Source: JBDSKH01 sp035495435 (GTDB lineage: Bacteria; Actinomycetota; Actinomycetes; Actinomycetales; Microbacteriaceae). Taken from it: a DNA stretch of 14,478 nt. The notes below the pieces were generated by a model. It had not been told where the DNA came from. It was given only the letters and a program-made list of their open reading frames with translations, and did not search any database. Position numbers and translations under genes: made by a program. The stretch lies in NCBI GenBank assembly GCA_035495435.1, contig DATJFV010000057.1, positions 1-14,478 of the forward strand, written 5' to 3'. Shown here one piece after another: positions 13,783 through 14,478 of this stretch. Position 1 is the first letter of the stretch. Each line of letters opens with the position of its first letter.

Positions 13783-13886
13783 AGCGGCGGCGTGCGACGC
13801 CTTGGTCGAGCTGCATCCGGCAGACGCCAGCCTGCACCTCGTTATGCGGTCGCCCGGCGATCGGAGGAGGTGCGGTGAGGATGTGC

Positions 13887-14333
13887 CTAACATGCGGTCG
13901 ACCGTGTGCCGCCGGTGGATGAAAGCCACCGGTGGCTCGGGATCTGCGTGAGCTCGAACTCTGTCCAAGCATCCGAGATCACGTTGCCCGACGTGTCCCG
14001 CCTTTCGAAGTACACCTGGATCAGGTGATCTTCACGCTTCAGCGGCTGGAGGGCGACCTCTTCGGTCATGCCGTTCGGGGTAACACCGACACGGACATCC
14101 AGCGGCGCCACCAGAAACGTGCGGCCCCATGCTGACCAGACTTTGCGCCAGTTCTCACCGTCGTGGCTCGCCCACACCGAGACCCCGTTGACATCGAGCG
14201 GGTCGCAGAGCGCGAATCTGAGATGACCATCTGAGACCGACGCTGCCAGGTGGTTGGATGCGCCACATCCGGTCAGCCCGAGGGCGAGGAGCATTCCGAT
14301 CACGAGCGCCCGCAACCGCCGGCCGGCTACCAC
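13887..14333 (-). CDS. Small lipoprotein, function unknown
   Basis: The 148-residue product has a lipoprotein signal: basic start (VAGRRLR), hydrophobic core (ALVIGMLLALG) and lipobox LTGC with the modified cysteine at residue 23. The mature part is about 126 residues and beta-rich (HLRFALCDPLDVNGVSVWAS, VAPLDVRVGV, HLIQVYFERRD), ending STAC. It should sit on the outer face of the membrane. The GTG start overlaps the stop of an upstream partial gene by seven bases and has AGG five bases before it, so translation is probably coupled. No family recognised; the strand pattern suggests a small beta sandwich. Confidence 0.8.
   Translation of the reverse strand: MVAGRRLRALVIGMLLALGLTGCGASNHLAASVSDGHLRFALCDPLDVNGVSVWASHDGENWRKVWSAWGRTFLVAPLDVRVGVTPNGMTEEVALQPLKREDHLIQVYFERRDTSGNVISDAWTEFELTQIPSHRWLSSTGGTRSTAC
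13908..13936. other. Strong hairpin near the 3' end of the lipoprotein gene
   Basis: GCCGCCGGTGG and CCACCGGTGGC form an 11-bp stem with one G-T pair and a seven-base loop. It lies about 20 bases before the lipoprotein stop codon and has no T-run, so it is not a standard terminator. It could slow decay or reduce read-through in the mRNA, or be coincidence. Confidence 0.5.
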
Positions 14334-14478
14334 GGTGACCTGCGACTCAGCGCGCGCTCGAACGCCGCGGGCGACGACCGACGCAGCGTCATCAGACCAA
14401 CGTCCAGCGTTACGGTGAGAACGGGGCGCTTCAGAGTTTTCGACGTCCCCGGTGCGGCCCTTCCGAGCACGAGTTCGA
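14327..14478 (-). CDS. 3' end of a gene running off the window, function unknown
   Basis: The last 49 codons of a leftward gene enter from the right edge and end at the TAG at 14327. The peptide includes LVLGRAAPGTSKTLKRPVL, VTLDVGLMTLRR and ends ALSRRSPW. The frame is supported by its stop, which overlaps the GTG of the lipoprotein in the coupled style common here, and by a more protein-like composition than the alternative open frame. The family cannot be told from so short a piece. Confidence 0.5.
   Translation of the reverse strand, partial: ELVLGRAAPGTSKTLKRPVLTVTLDVGLMTLRRSSPAAFERALSRRSPW

Noticed and set aside
13774..13968. 64-codon minus-strand frames near the lipoprotein 3' end
   Set aside because: They overlap the lipoprotein gene in other frames without a ribosome site or coding character.

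Overview
The window is high-GC DNA with almost gap-free coding. It most likely comes from an actinobacterium, probably of the Microbacteriaceae. The support is GTG/TTG starts, several apparently leaderless genes with a TAnnnT box 6-7 bases before the ATG, a palindromic intergenic element of the GAGTAGC...CGTATCGA type that I associate with that family, and the protein families present. The placement is an inference, because no rRNA or other marker lies in the window.

Left part (1-4943), core metabolism. A 3'-truncated ilvD (dihydroxy-acid dehydratase, branched-chain amino acid synthesis) is read leftward. An 85-bp imperfect palindrome separates it from the trehalose pair otsA-otsB, also read leftward. 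These two genes turn UDP-glucose and glucose-6-phosphate into trehalose. Divergent from otsA, across 94 bp, is a TIM-barrel sugar isomerase/epimerase-like gene.

Middle part (4953-10811), an efflux or envelope module. A TetR regulator, a giant MMPL (RND-type) transporter and a YhgE/Pip membrane protein are read leftward as one tightly coupled operon, with a 2-bp gap and an 8-bp overlap between genes. Two near-identical TGACCGATCGGTCA palindromes lie in front of tetR, and one fills the spacer of its likely promoter, so autorepression is expected. The last ~230 residues of the MMPL protein look like an ABC-transporter ATPase domain in which every catalytic motif has decayed. It sits just before a protein of the ABC-2-permease-like YhgE family, and it is the most unusual thing in the window. 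Two tiny membrane-protein genes read rightward from the same intergenic region.

Right part (10813-14478), an accessory-looking block. Six co-oriented leftward genes have no confidently recognisable function: a partial gene at the window edge, a lipoprotein, a small soluble protein, two proteins that each have two membrane helices plus a PH-like beta domain, and a leucine-rich-repeat-like protein. Unlike the leaderless genes to the left, most of these have Shine-Dalgarno sequences. They may form an envelope-associated set, but nothing in the sequence fixes a function.

No tRNA, rRNA, CRISPR array, insertion sequence or integrase was seen. No stretch longer than 300 bases lacks a gene.
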